Assembly: GCA_905182985.1 (NCBI GenBank)
Contig: CAJJDN010000142.1
Coordinates: 236,918 to 300,917 of the forward strand
Length of the DNA stretch: 64,000 nt
Origin: Paramecium sonneborni
Taxonomy: Eukaryota > Ciliophora > Oligohymenophorea > Peniculida > Parameciidae
Reading direction: 5' to 3'
Under the pieces are notes generated by a model. That model did not search any database. It saw only the letters and a program-made list of their open reading frames with translations, and had not been told where the DNA came from. The translations under genes were made by a program, and so were the position numbers. This document shows positions 12,540 to 24,417 of the stretch, in pieces; the stretch's first letter is position 1; every line of letters begins with the position of its first letter.

Positions 12540-12773
12540 TTTCTCTTTTAATATATATAAAATTATATTTAATAATAATAATCCTATATATACATATATT
12601 TATTTTTATCTAATCATTATTAAATTATTCCTTTTTTATACAATTCTCATTATTATATAATATATTTCTATCCTTATTTCAATTATTTACTTTATTTAAT
12701 TCTGGAAAAACATTATTTTTTTATTTATAATTAAATGAAATTATAAATATGATGAATATTGATATCTATTTTA

Positions 12774-12950
12774 ATGGATGCAATACCTAAAACAATTAAA
12801 AAACTTATAATCATTAGCTATAAGTAAATTTAGTAAAAATATCAACATCTGTTATTTGTTGCTACAACAAATATCAAACAAAAACATAAATTAATTCAAA
12901 AAGTTCATTTTAACAATAATCTAAAATTTACTTTTAAGTACTAAAATTGA
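12774..12950 (+). CDS. Possible small ORF, 58 residues
   Basis: An ATG-to-TGA frame in the 670-bp spacer between the divergent E2 gene and the gene at 13214. Composition (K, I, Q, H, V) is coding-like but nothing is recognised. It could be chance in AT-rich DNA where only TGA stops translation. Confidence 0.25.
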
Positions 12951-13213
12951 ATGTTTAAATTCATGTTATATATTAAATATTTAATATAAGAATACCTATT
13001 TAAAAATATAAATAACAACAACAAAGTTTTAATATTTAGTGTTTTTTTGTTTATCATTTGAATACTTGAAGGTCCATTAGAATATTGTTGATCTAGTTAA
13101 AGCACAAAGTTTTTTAATAGATATATTAATTATATTATTTATTAATTCTTTTTTGATATATTAATGAATTCATGAATAACAGTATAAAATATCAGTAATT
13201 TAATTTAAATAAA

Positions 13214-14395
13214 ATGAAGAAGTTTCAGTAACTGATTGCTGTATTCTCATAGAAAAATGAAGTTAAACCTCATTAAATAATAGAGTCAAGCCATGTAAAT
13301 CCAGAAATCAGCTTGAATTAAGTATGGATAAATTTAATTAATGAATATTATGTATTATACGGCATTTTAAATAGCATATCTTATTTTGGTTTCTAATTAT
13401 AATTATTCGAATTAATTTACAACTAAATGTATAGCTTTTTGACCAACTAACTCATCTTTGATTTCTAACTTAGCTAATAAAACAACTATTGGAATATGTA
13501 TTAGAATTTACAACAATTTTATTATCCTAATGTTTATGGTTATCCATATGTTAATCAACCTTAAATCTACCCTTAACAATAAGAGCTAATTCCTGTATAA
13601 TCAGAATAAGGTAAACTCAACTCAACTAATTATAGTGTAATTCAAAGAAGACGCAAGTACAACATAGGGTACAAGAAGATGTCTTTTCGAGACTAAAGAT
13701 GTTGTGCCTATAGTATCTAGTGAAACACTTGAAAAATATATTCTAATGATTGTCAATGAAGATGATGCTGTGAATCACTTAATTGCTTCGTTAAAAAACA
13801 AAAACTAATTTCCTTTGTCAAGTGTCCTTGAAAGTCTTTCTTAAAAGCAGAAACAATAACATAAAAGTAGAGAAGAACTTATAAAGTTTTGTTTAAGAAA
13901 AGCTTTGAAGTTCATCTTTAGAAAGGTCCAAGAAGAAAATGATAAATCAAGTATTTATTATGCTTATAATTTCTAAGAGACAAATTTGAAATCTGCTCAA
14001 AAAATATTCATTCAAGCAATAGAACAAGAAACTAAGAAACACATTATCTTGCCATTTAGAAAAAATAGCAAGAATAAAACTATGAATTCAGATTTCTTAA
14101 AAGAAATTTTTTCATCTCAAATCTTTGTTAGTTATTATGAGCAATTTTTAAGTAATATACAAATATTTATCATAGATTCTTTGGATGAACAAATTCTAAA
14201 AGACTCAAAAAAAAAAATTGCTGCTTTATGCAATAAAATACAGAATAAAATTTCAGACGATAAAATTGTATAAAATTTTTTTGAATTTAGTTTTCATTCG
14301 ATGTTAAAAGATTGCCTTGGTCTCTTTCCAATATTGAAAAAGTTAAAATAACTGCCAAAGAAATATTATTATATTCTAAGAATTAGAATAAATGA
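13214..14395 (+). CDS. Hypothetical protein, 378 residues
   Basis: A frame from ATG 13214 to TGA 14393-14395, with introns of 22 nt (near 13.66 kb, ending AAG) and 23 nt (near 14.28 kb). The spliced length is a multiple of three. The N-terminal half has a hydrophobic, aromatic stretch followed by a Tyr/Pro/Gln-rich linker (YYPNVYGYPYVNQPQIYPQQ) and an RRRK cluster. The C-terminal half is a mixed-charge, mostly helical domain with many F and K residues. No family recognised. The first intron choice is the least certain point. Confidence 0.6.
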
Positions 14396-15674
14396 CATTA
14401 TGATTTTATTCCTTATTTAAATTATCCATACATGACAATCAATTAAATATTTTTTTGTTCTGAAATACCAGTAATGCACTTTTCTTATTGATAAAATAAT
14501 GCATCTCTAAGACTTCAGAAATTTAGGGATAATTGCTTCATATATTATACAACAATAATTATGTTTATTGGTGATGTAATTTAAAAACAACTTTTGAGAA
14601 AAAGACACTGATTTTAATTATATTATAAAATGATTAAATTATCGATTATTAATGTTTGTAAGAATAAATTATTAGCAAAAATATAGAACAATTTAAAACT
14701 CAATAAATCATAGTCACTATGATTATCGTTATCAATTTAATCATTATATTCATCTATTTTGCTTAACTTTATATAATCTAATATTCTAAAAAGCAATGTT
14801 GATCAGCCTAATTTTAATTTAATTCTTTTCACATCTAAATTTCAAAAAGTTCCATTCTTATAATTTTTCATTCAGATTAGAGGTCTGGTGTTAAAATCTA
14901 ATGTTAGTTTGACAATTTTTTTAGAGTTAATTTATTTTTCTAAAACATATTCCTAAAACAAATTCCTTTAATTTAAATAACGATTTGTAATGAATTAAAT
15001 ATAGAACATCTAGAACATTCGCATTAAAAAATATATTATATTTGGTTCCCCAAATACACTGAACTACATGAAAATAAATTACAATCAGCTCCATTTTTTA
15101 AATACTTAAAATCATCTATATAATACATTAGAGATTCTAAATATAAGGGTTTAACCTTTTGATAAATAGAAAAAAATCCCATTCAAAAGAATAGTATTTA
15201 ATTTGAATTTATCTAACAACTTTCTTTTCTTCAATCTTGTGTTTTTGTATCAAATGATTATTCTGATAATCTCACTTTATAAATTTCAACACAATAATTA
15301 TATACCATTCAAAGGGTACAACATATTAATTTTACAATACTAATGTTAAAAAATCTAAAAAAAACTATTTTTAAAAAAGTTGAACATCTATATTATTGAA
15401 TTCTAAATAATTTTGATTAGTATTATTCATTTAAGAATCTTCTAAATTTATAATAAAATGATCTTATATGTATAAGCATTAAGTAATAGACTTAAAGATC
15501 TCAATTGAGCTGTTATATTTGGAAAAAGGAATAAAAATGATGTCAATCACATATGTATAGATAAAAAAGTTAAGAATTATTAGACATAATAGCTCTTAAG
15601 AAATTAAGTTAGAATTGATAAGAATATAACATAAGATGAATCTATAAATTTGATGTAAGTAATATATATAAATA
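14396..15674 (+). other. Spacer with a possible spliced ORF (about 14.92-15.40 kb)
   Basis: Within the spacer a plus-strand frame reads as protein from about 14920 to TGA 15397-15399 if a 21-nt intron near 15.15 kb is removed. Its composition is balanced (E, D, H, Y, Q), with pieces such as IYYIWFPKYTELHENKLQSA. No start codon is clear and no family is recognised. A second overlapping frame is open from about 14720 to TGA at 15506-15508, but its composition is poorer. Confidence 0.3.
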
Positions 15675-16566
15675 TCATTTTTTTAGGTGAACTAATCCAA
15701 AATGATTGGCAGATATTAAACCAACTATGTTGTCATATATTTACATATTATCTATGGAGTATTCTTTACGAATTTAATATTATTTTAGATGAGAATCCAT
15801 TTCTATGATTTCAACATTACCTTCTTGACAAGCTGAAATAATTAGTGAATTGATTAACCAATCAGCATTAGATATAATGTCTTAACATCTAATTCTTTGA
15901 CAAGTTTATTGTGTTTATCTTGTATCATATAAGTCAATTATACCATTCTCTTGATCAATAGCCATCACATAAGAATTGTCAAATTTATTATAATTGATTT
16001 TGCTATATTTTAATGATTATCTTGTTTAGAATGGAAATATTTAATTAAGTCTTACATCAAATCGAAATAATCCACTCTTATTTGTAATCAAGGATCCTAC
16101 ATTACCATCTGCACTAAGACTTAAATCAAAGATATCTTGATTTTGAAAGACTTATGTTTAAAAAAGAGGTTTTTAAGTGTTTATGTCCCATATTGTCAGA
16201 ATTGAATTAATCGAACCAGATATAATCTTTTAATTATCAAAATTGTCAAAACAAGAAATCACTTCATTTGATTGAAAATTTGCAAAATGATCTATTTTAC
16301 TCTTAGAATATTTGAATATTTGCAAGTTTTCCCCAGCAATAACTATTAAATCATTAATCAACATTATTTGAATTACGAATTAAGAATCAAGATTGGTTTA
16401 AAATCTTTTCTATAAATCATCATCTTTGTTGGATAATACTTTTATTTATATTTATTATACCTAATAATTCTTAGCTGCCCTCTCCATATGTTGTCAATGC
16501 TATAATAGTTTCTTATTCTTATTATTTTAAAGAACAACCATATAGTTCTTTATTATGAATAAACAT
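15675..16566 (-). CDS. WD40-repeat protein
   Basis: 289 residues after one 22-nt intron (16439-16460). Repeats typical of a seven-bladed propeller are visible: a clear GS..S.L..WD unit (SGSINSILTIWDINTQ), others ending LFRFDVR and IIDLYDTR, and NADW- and CQEGNVEI-type strands. The length suits a single propeller, as in the small WDR89-like group, but the assignment to a subfamily is a guess. WD40 proteins are interaction scaffolds. The first exon is repeated at 17616-17719 beside the assembly gap. Confidence 0.8.
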
Positions 16567-18223
16567 ATAAAATTAAAAATACAGTTCATAATTAAATGAT
16601 AACAATAATAAACTAATAATAAAATCAATAATATTTTATTTCCATTATTTTCTTCTTGAATCAAAATCCTTTATTTTCATTATTTCAAAAAGATCCCTAT
16701 CATTCTTAATTAGGTATAAAACTATATTACGATTTTTGTTGTTAAAATTGAAGAATCTTAATCTTTTATTAAACAAATTTTTCATTTTATATTATGTTTA
16801 TTTCATCAAAAAAAATAATCAAACTTTTAAGATTATATATTATTCTCAAAAATAGTTCAATTCATCTTATTACAAGCAACTCCAAAAGTTTTATAAATTC
16901 TAATTTTCCTTAAAGATTCTAAATTTTTCATCCATTTTTTAAATCTATCTCATTATAATTACTTTAAATAAATTATACAAATCTCTATTTTTGCAATGCT
17001 ATTTCATCTTTTAGTCTATTCAGATGATATACTTAATGAATAATTAAAAATACTTACTGAATTTCTTTTANNNNNNNNNNNNNNNNNNNNNNNNNNNNNN
17101 NNNNNNNNNNNNNNNNNNNNNNNNNNNNNNNNNNNNNNNNNNNNNNNNNNNNNNNNNNNNNNNNNNNNNNNNNNNNNNNNNNNNNNNNNNNNNNNNNNNN
17201 NNNNNNNNNNNNNNNNNNNNNNNNNNNNNNNNNNNNNNNNNNNNNNNNNNNNNNNNNNNNNNNNNNNNNNNNNNNNNNNNNNNNNNNNNNNNNNNNNNNN
17301 NNNNNNNNNNNNNNNNNNNNNNNNNNNNNNNNNNNNNNNNNNNNNNNNNNNNNNNNNNNNNNNNNNNNNNNNNNNNNNNNNNNNNNNNNNNNNNNNNNNN
17401 NNNNNNNNNNNNNNNNNNNNNNNNNNNNNNNNNNNNNNNNNNNNNNNNNNNNNNNNNNNNNNNNNNNNNNNNNNNNNNNNNNNNNNNNNNNNNNNNNNNN
17501 NNNNNNNNNNNNNNNNNNNNNNNNNNNNNNNNNNNNNNNNNNNNNNNNNNNNNNNNNNNNNNNNNNNNNNNNNNNNNNNNNNNNNNNNNNNNNNNNNNNN
17601 NNNNNNNNNNNNNNNAATAATTCTTAGCTGCCCTCTCCATATGTTGTCAATGCTATAATAGTTTCTTATTCTTATTATTTTAAAGAACAACCATATAGTT
17701 CTTTATTATGAATAAACATATAAAATTAAAAATACAGTTCATAATTAAATGATAACAATAATAAACTAATAATAAAATCAATAATATTTTATTTCCATTA
17801 TTTTCTTCTTGAATCAAAATCCTTTATTTTCATTATTTCAAAAAGATCCCTATCATTCTTAATTAGGTATAAAACTATATTACGATTTTTGTTGTTAAAA
17901 TTGAAGAATCTTAATCTTTTATTAAACAAATTTTTCATTTTATATTATGTTTATTTCATCAAAAAAAATAATCAAACTTTTAAGATTATATATTATTCTC
18001 AAAAATAGTTCAATTCATCTTATTACAAGCAACTCCAAAAGTTTTATAAATTCTAATTTTCCTTAAAGATTCTAAATTTTTCATCCATTTTTTAAATCTA
18101 TCTCATTATAATTACTTTAAATAAATTATACAAATCTCTATTTTTGCAATGCTATTTCATCTTTTAGTCTATTCAGATGATATACTTAATGAATAATTAA
18201 AAATACTTACTGAATTTCTTTTA
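16463..18223. repeat. Direct duplication flanking an N gap (16463-17070 = 17616-18223)
   Basis: The 608 bases before the gap recur after it with offset 1153, and I see no differences. The N run is 17071-17615. As at 2022-4706, this looks like one genomic stretch present twice because two overlapping contigs were scaffolded apart. It contains the first exon of the WD40 gene and the start of the gene at 18177. The spacer itself shows no further gene. Confidence 0.85.
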
Positions 18224-18745
18224 CTAAATAAAAAAAAATAGTTATAAACTCATATCTGAATATAGAGACAAAGTTTTGAATAGGTTATCTCTATATACAG
18301 ATATGATTTATGCTCAAGAAATGTAAAAAAAATATGTTGAATATATATAATGGTTATAATATTACATAAGCTGTTTGTCTAATCATAAGTATTATTGGAA
18401 TATGAATCGTTTAGGTTAGATAAATATGTAATTTTAGAAGGTTAAATGTGATTAATGAGAAAGTTCTTCAAAAATATTAGGTAATAGGATCTCAAAAAGT
18501 AAAGTAATTTAAGGTGAATTTATAGATCTCATTTATTTTATTGTAAATTTAAATAATAATATCATTATTTAACAATAGTTAAGTAAATAAAAATAGTCAG
18601 TTTAGAGTAATCTAATGAGATATGAAATTTAACTTAGGATTATGAATTGGAAAATGTCTTTTAGAAAGAGCAAAATAAATTTATTAGATTAAGAAATAAA
18701 AATAAAAAATTGTATACAGTTACAATTTAAGAGGTTATTTTGTGA
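18177..18745 (+). CDS. Hypothetical protein, 162 residues
   Basis: ATG 18177 to TGA 18743-18745 with introns of 26 nt (from about 18.38 kb), 23 nt (about 18.44 kb) and 31 nt (about 18.61 kb). Together they give an exact multiple of three. The protein is helical with Tyr/Leu-rich segments (YVEYIQWLQYY) and a basic C-terminal part (FIRLRNKNKKLYTV). No family recognised. It is divergent from the WD40 gene. The same start also appears before the gap at 17024, in the duplicated segment. Confidence 0.55.
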
Positions 18746-19094
18746 TAGTGTCTAAGTATATCTTCATATCTAAAAATGAAGAGGGAAGTATTTGAGAAGG
18801 TGTAGAACAATGAAGATTTTTGATTTTCATTTTAAGGGGATATAAAAAATATATTAATAAAATAACTAAAAGAAACACTAAATAAGGGGATTTTTAAAAA
18901 AAATTAAAAAAGATACGACATTCACTTAAATTGTAAATACCATAAAGTTAAAAAGTTAAATTAAGTATGGGGGATGTGTGCTGGGAATGACGAATCTTTT
19001 TAGTTAAAGATCAAAATTTAAATATAAAAGAAACAGAATGTCTGGACAACCTCATTTCAAGTAAAGAAGCATTCTAATATATAGTTTTCTAAAT
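18746..19094. other. Spacer
   Basis: AT-rich, with no recognisable element apart from the 5' region of the PIAS-like gene. Confidence 0.5.
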
Positions 19095-21573
19095 ATGTCA
19101 AATTTTGGGATGTTAAATCCCCCAAACACTTAAATAGCTTAGGTATATGAGAAGCCAATTAGAGATGCTGTGGATAGTGTGCATTTATAAAAATTAGGAA
19201 AAAAACAACTATAATAAATTGCAAAAGAACTGAATATACCTGATAAAAAAAAAAAAGAAGAAATTATAGCCTAGATTCCTAAATAGCTTCTATAGATTTT
19301 GATATAAGCTGATCCATCCAGACCTGTAGACTAAATTATTCAACACTAACCAAACCTATTAAACAACGAGACTATAATGTCTATATTAAAAAAGTTTTAA
19401 GAAAAAATAATCAATAAAACATCATAATACTAACAATAACCTCAAATGCGAGGAGCAGTTAATATCCCATAAATTGTACCTAATATGTCTAACCCTTATC
19501 TCAATTATGTATAAAATTTGATTTATTATAAGATGGTCCTCCCATAATCATAACAAGCTCAATAATAATTATTAGCATAATATCCTCCAATTATGAATAT
19601 GAATCTTTATCAATAGTAAATCAGGTAAAATCCCTAGCAGTAATTTTACTATCAATATAATAGTATGTATTATGTAATATTTAGATCAATGGAATGACCC
19701 ACTTGTTGTTCCTTAAAATGAAATGTAACAACTGCTAATGTGTCCATGTAAGTAAGAAAATTCTTAATATTCAAAGAATCATTCCCGCCAAAAGACTAAC
19801 AAATGAGGAAGTTAAATGCATTAATTGCGATAATAAACTACATATTTCCTGTTTAAAATTACAACCCTAAGACATAAAGATGTTTGAGTGTCCAGTTTGT
19901 ATATTAAGTAAAATAGATCCACTCAATTAAATAATCAAAGTTTTAACCAAACCAATTTTGATGAATACTTAGTCAATCACTCATAATTTTTTTCTTACAA
20001 ATGAAGAATATCAGTATAATAAATATGTTTACAATTAGTCAATTATAAGATCGATCATTTTAACACTAAGTTGAATTAAGATCAATTAGATTGGATGCTA
20101 AATACATGAATGAGATTACCTGGCCTGATTTTTGTGAAATATAAATGAATCAATAGCGTTTGATTGAATTTAAACCACTTAAATCTAATAGCAGTCTTAA
20201 AAAAAGAAAAGATGAAATTTATATAATTCCTTTACAGCATACCAATTTAACCTTATCCCTTAAATCAGGCTATAATTAAATTGTAATTAAGGAAGGTCTA
20301 AATTATTAGGAACCCAAGTCTTAATTTAAATTATGCGAAGAGTATTACTTTGTACTTATTTTTAGTGGAGTTTATGCATAGGCTATTTATCTTACGAAGA
20401 AACGACCTCATTAAGAATTGATTAATCAAATCAAATAGAATAAAGAATCTATTAAAACTAAAGAAGAGTGTATTCAACTTATTTAAAAAGCATGTGTCTC
20501 TGAAAAAACTGACAATGATGTATAGATAGATAAAATAACTATTAAAGCATCACTTAAATGTTAATTCGATTATCAAATGATTTAAGTAAATTATTATTTA
20601 TTTATTATTAGACACCTGCTAGAGGAAGGTTTTGCAATCATGTATAATGTTTCTCTCTAGAAAACACTATTACTATTAATGCAGGAACTTCAAGAAAATG
20701 GAAATGTCCTGTTTGCAAAAAAAAGATTTTTGATATTATTATAGATCAATACTAATTGCAATTACTTGAATAATATAGAAATAATAAAGAAAATATTAAG
20801 GAAGTAGTCTTTGATTAAAATGTAATTACTATTTATTTTTATTCTTAGGGATAAATTGTGTAAGAAATCAAAGAAGAATTAGAAGAATCTGAAGAAGAAT
20901 AAATTAGTATTAATAAATAAAATCTATCAGAAGAATAACAAAAATTAACACTTTCATAATCATTACCTGATTCTTCACTTCTCTCTAGATATATTTTACT
21001 TAATCCTGCAGCTACTATTATGTAATTGTAATTATATTAAAAATAATTTGGACAAATTACTGCTTTGCAATAATAACAACAACAAATCTAATAATAGTAG
21101 TAGTCATAAAAAGATAAAAATGAAAACATCATTTCTACTTAAAATAAAGCTTAGTTAAAATAATTAGTTGAATCTAATTTGTCTAACATTGAAGGAAAAT
21201 TAAATTCTTTATAATCATAATTATCTTCTTAGACAATCACTAAACCTAAATTCATCAAATTCAAAAAATTTGAAACTTGGGTAGAAGAATTTTCATAATA
21301 AGAACTTGCTTAAAAGAATTTAGAAAAATAGATAAATGAATAATAATTAAATGAAGAATAATCAAATTTAGAATTAAAATAATCATTGTAATAATAAGAT
21401 TAACAATAATAATAATAATAGTAGTAGTAGTAGGAATAATAATAATAGTAGTAGGAATAATAATAGTAATAATAATAATAATAATTATAGTAATAGTAAT
21501 AATAATAATAATTATAGTAATAGTAATAATAATAATAATAATTATAGTAATAGTAATAATAATAATAATAGTA

Positions 21574-21651
<78 letters not shown>

Positions 21652-22342
21652 TTAAAGTATAGAAAATGATAAACCAATATAAAAGTCTAATAGATTAAAA
21701 GAAAGGATGGTTAGAATTATTAAAAAATAATTTTCAGAATTTATTAGAAAGAATTTTGCTAATAATAATATGAATGTTACTACTGAAAATAATATTAAAA
21801 ATCCTTAATAAACATAATAATAGTAATAATAATAATAATAAAGTGCTACAAAGAAATATGTCTATAAATTCTCTGAAGACAAACCTAAAATTAATACTTG
21901 TACTCAATTCACTAAAATGTTGGCTGATCAAATTATAATGTAAAATCCTGGATAGATTGAAAAGCAAAATGAAGATTTAAAAACTTTAGGAGAAGAGTAA
22001 TTAAAATAATTCTAATTTTGTCTTCCTTAAGGATTTTCTGCTTCATAAAGTGTATTTCAATAATCATTAATCAATTAAAAATAATAAGAATCTAGCGCTT
22101 TAATTTAAAAAGCATTAAGTAATTAAAATCCCCCAATAGGAATATAATAATAGTAATAATAGTAACAATAGACATAATAATAATTATTATTATAATAATA
22201 GCCACAATAATAATAGTAAACATAAGTTCCTTAAACTAAAATGAAAGAAAAACCTTTACAAAAATTAAAATCTCCTCAACCCAACAGTAATAATGAGGAT
22301 AAAAATGGAAAAGATATGGAAAATCCAATTTGTATAGATTGA
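19095..22342 (+). CDS. Siz/PIAS-type SUMO E3 ligase (SAP-PHD-PINIT-SP-RING) with polyQ tail
   Basis: 1041 residues after five introns (19616-19637, 19663-19684, 20014-20038, 20586-20611, 20822-20848). The spliced length divides exactly by three. Domains in order: a SAP motif near residues 20-60 (LGKKQLQQIAKELNIPD), a Q/P-rich linker, a PHD finger (CNNC, then CINCDNKLHISC, then CPVC), a PINIT-like region, and a canonical SP-RING (PARGRFCNHVQCFSLEN then KWKCPVC). An acidic patch EELEESEEE follows, then long polyglutamine tracts. The protein ends in PICID, which resembles a SUMO-interacting motif. The order is that of Siz1. The family attaches SUMO to chromatin and replication proteins. In Paramecium, SUMO pathway activity is known to be needed for programmed DNA elimination; a link for this gene is inference. 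Confidence 0.9.
21401..21649 (+). repeat. Trinucleotide (TAA/TAG/CAA) array encoding polyglutamine
   Basis: About 250 bp of TAA/TAG with few CAA, GAA and TTA codons, in the reading frame of the PIAS-like gene. It encodes Q runs with occasional E and L. Shorter Q tracts lie near 21065-21110, 21805-21840 and 22145-22220. Confidence 0.9.
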
Positions 22343-22700
22343 TCATAAATACATTTTTTTGTTACAAATTATCAAATTAAATTCATTTTCAATAATTAAT
22401 AATAAATTTTCAGATTATTACGATCTTAAAATATATTACCATTATTGATTTTAAATTTGTGCTTATAATTAAAGTAGTTGTGAACATAACATATCAAGAT
22501 TAAAATTTAAGTTTAATTTACTATTATTATTAATCATCTAATATTTTATCAATTATCTATTCAAATACATCGTGATCAAATATCTATTTTAGCATTTAGA
22601 ATCCAAAAATACTATTAAATCTTTCAATTTGAATTATTGATTACATTATCATGAAGAATTCATTGAACAAATTAGTAAATAAATTCGTTTGATTAATTTT
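22343..22700. other. Spacer
   Basis: AT-rich region between convergent genes. Nothing recognised. Confidence 0.5.
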
Positions 22701-23495
22701 TCAATTTTAATGATATTATTTTAAGTCATCCTAATTCTGTATTAGATTAAAGATATTTAAAGGTTTAGTTTATTATTTTTTATATTCTATTATATTTTTA
22801 TTACCATATATTGAGTTATGAATAAAATCAATTCCTATTAGTTTAATCTATTATAATGATTAATCCAATATTTGATATTCTTCAACTATTGACTTTTCAA
22901 CATTAGATACACTAAATTCAATTTTTTATAAATTTTGCAATATTTTTGTATGTTTAATCAATTCTTATTATTATAGTTTTTCTTAAAAGTAGTTGATAAT
23001 TTTATCTAAACCCTTATTTAATATTGATTAATCTGTCTAAAATATAGGACCATCAATCAAAAGCTTTTGATATATCTGATTAATTTTTTTGATAATTCCA
23101 TAATGATAAATCAAAACATAATTATTAAAAATAGATTCTTTCATGTGTTTAATATTCTCATTTTAAACTTTCTATTTGATAAATAGAAATCTAAATTAAT
23201 TTAGTTATCATTTTTTCATTAAATATTTTTTTATATCCACACAGTCTTAATTAACATGATTTGTTTATAAATTTTTCTTTGGTTTGAATATATTTTTTAA
23301 GATTGAAAATTCTTTAATAATATAAGTTCCTATATTTCATAAACCTATTAAACCCTAAACTAAACAATTTTCTTCTAAGTTATTTCTAAATAGTTATTAA
23401 ATATCATATTAGTATTTATAATTACTGTTATTCTTATATAATTGTTAGTACTGATATTGTTCATGATTAAGGTTATTTGAATTCAAACTTTTCAT
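22701..23495 (-). pseudogene. Hypothetical gene with an in-frame TGA
   Basis: From ATG at 23495 the frame is coding-like (MKSLNSNNLNHEQYQYQ at the start). After a 24-nt intron near 23.34 kb it reaches TGA at 23208-23210. The same frame then continues for roughly 165 further coding-like codons to TGA at 22701-22703. No intron of normal size removes the internal TGA. Either the gene is broken, an indel is present near the A7 or A6 runs at 23.2 kb, or two short genes are adjacent. The protein is Asn/Gln/Ile-rich and helical. No family recognised. Confidence 0.45.
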
Positions 23496-23924
23496 TTTTA
23501 CTTTATATAAAACTCAAATGTTAAAAATGTTTTGATTTGAATTGAATTCGAGTATTCGAGTAACTCTTGAAAGACTAGTTGTTGATCTCGATTGAATAGC
23601 ATATAATAATTGTTTAGCTCTATAGATTATAAATTTAGATGTTAATAAATTAATATATAAATTCTGATAACAGAAATTAGTAAAATAATTATAATAAAAA
23701 TAATGTTGCATAATTATTTTTAAATATTAGGTTAATGAATAGATTATACAGAAGGTGACAATAATATATAAAATAATATAATGAGAATTCTAGTATTATA
23801 AAATATTGATGTTATAATTAATTAACTTATGATAATGAAAATTAATGTGTAACAAATGTAATAAACCTACAAATAAATTACCTTAGCATTAATAATACAA
23901 ATAATTTAAAGATTAATTAATCAA

Positions 23925-24401
23925 TCATTAGCAAACAAACTTAGAAAATCTCGATCGAGAGTAGTCTAAAATTAAACTTTTGTTTATGTATTTCTAGATG
24001 TATTGTTGGGATTGCAAATGATATGATAATTTTATTATATTTGATATTCCCTATAATAAATGAATGATTGAATACTAATTATCATCTTCATTTTCACATT
24101 CAAGTATATCACACTTTATGTTTGAATTAAGATTTCCTCCAATTTAAGTTTAATTGTCAGTAATTCTATTTCTTCTACTTCCTTCAGATGTTTAAGGTCT
24201 CATGAGTTTAAATGTTTCATCTTCATTTATTATTCTTTAATTATGTTATGTAATAGCTCTAGAATGTTTTATAGAATTGTTTCTAGATTGATATTCAGAA
24301 GAAATGTCACAAGGATGTTCTTAACTTTTACGTGTCTTAAAAATGGTCTGATTTATCTACTATAATTTTATTGCATTGAATCCCTTCGGTTAATAAGACA
24401 T
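23925..24401 (-). CDS. Hypothetical 158-residue protein, or displaced C-terminus of the channel
   Basis: An intronless frame begins with ATG only 16 bp after the channel's TGA, on the same strand but in another frame. It encodes a polar, probably disordered protein rich in S, R, N and E, with segments such as HPCDISSEYQSRNNSIKHSR. The tail resembles the Ser/Arg-rich end of a channel. It may therefore be an extra C-terminal exon joined by a splice I could not identify. Which is right cannot be decided from sequence. Confidence 0.45.
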
Positions 24402-24417
24402 TAAAATTATTAATATT

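Noticed and set aside
17016..17690. Minus-strand ORFs spanning the N gap
   Set aside because: They are open only because Ns cannot encode stops. The flanks are the same sequence twice.
21261..21677. Minus-strand poly-isoleucine ORF
   Set aside because: It is the complement of the TAA/TAG polyQ tract of the PIAS-like gene.
22701..23495. Selenocysteine or other programmed TGA recoding
   Set aside because: No recognisable SECIS-like structure or selenoprotein family; the family is unknown. A broken gene or sequence error is simpler.
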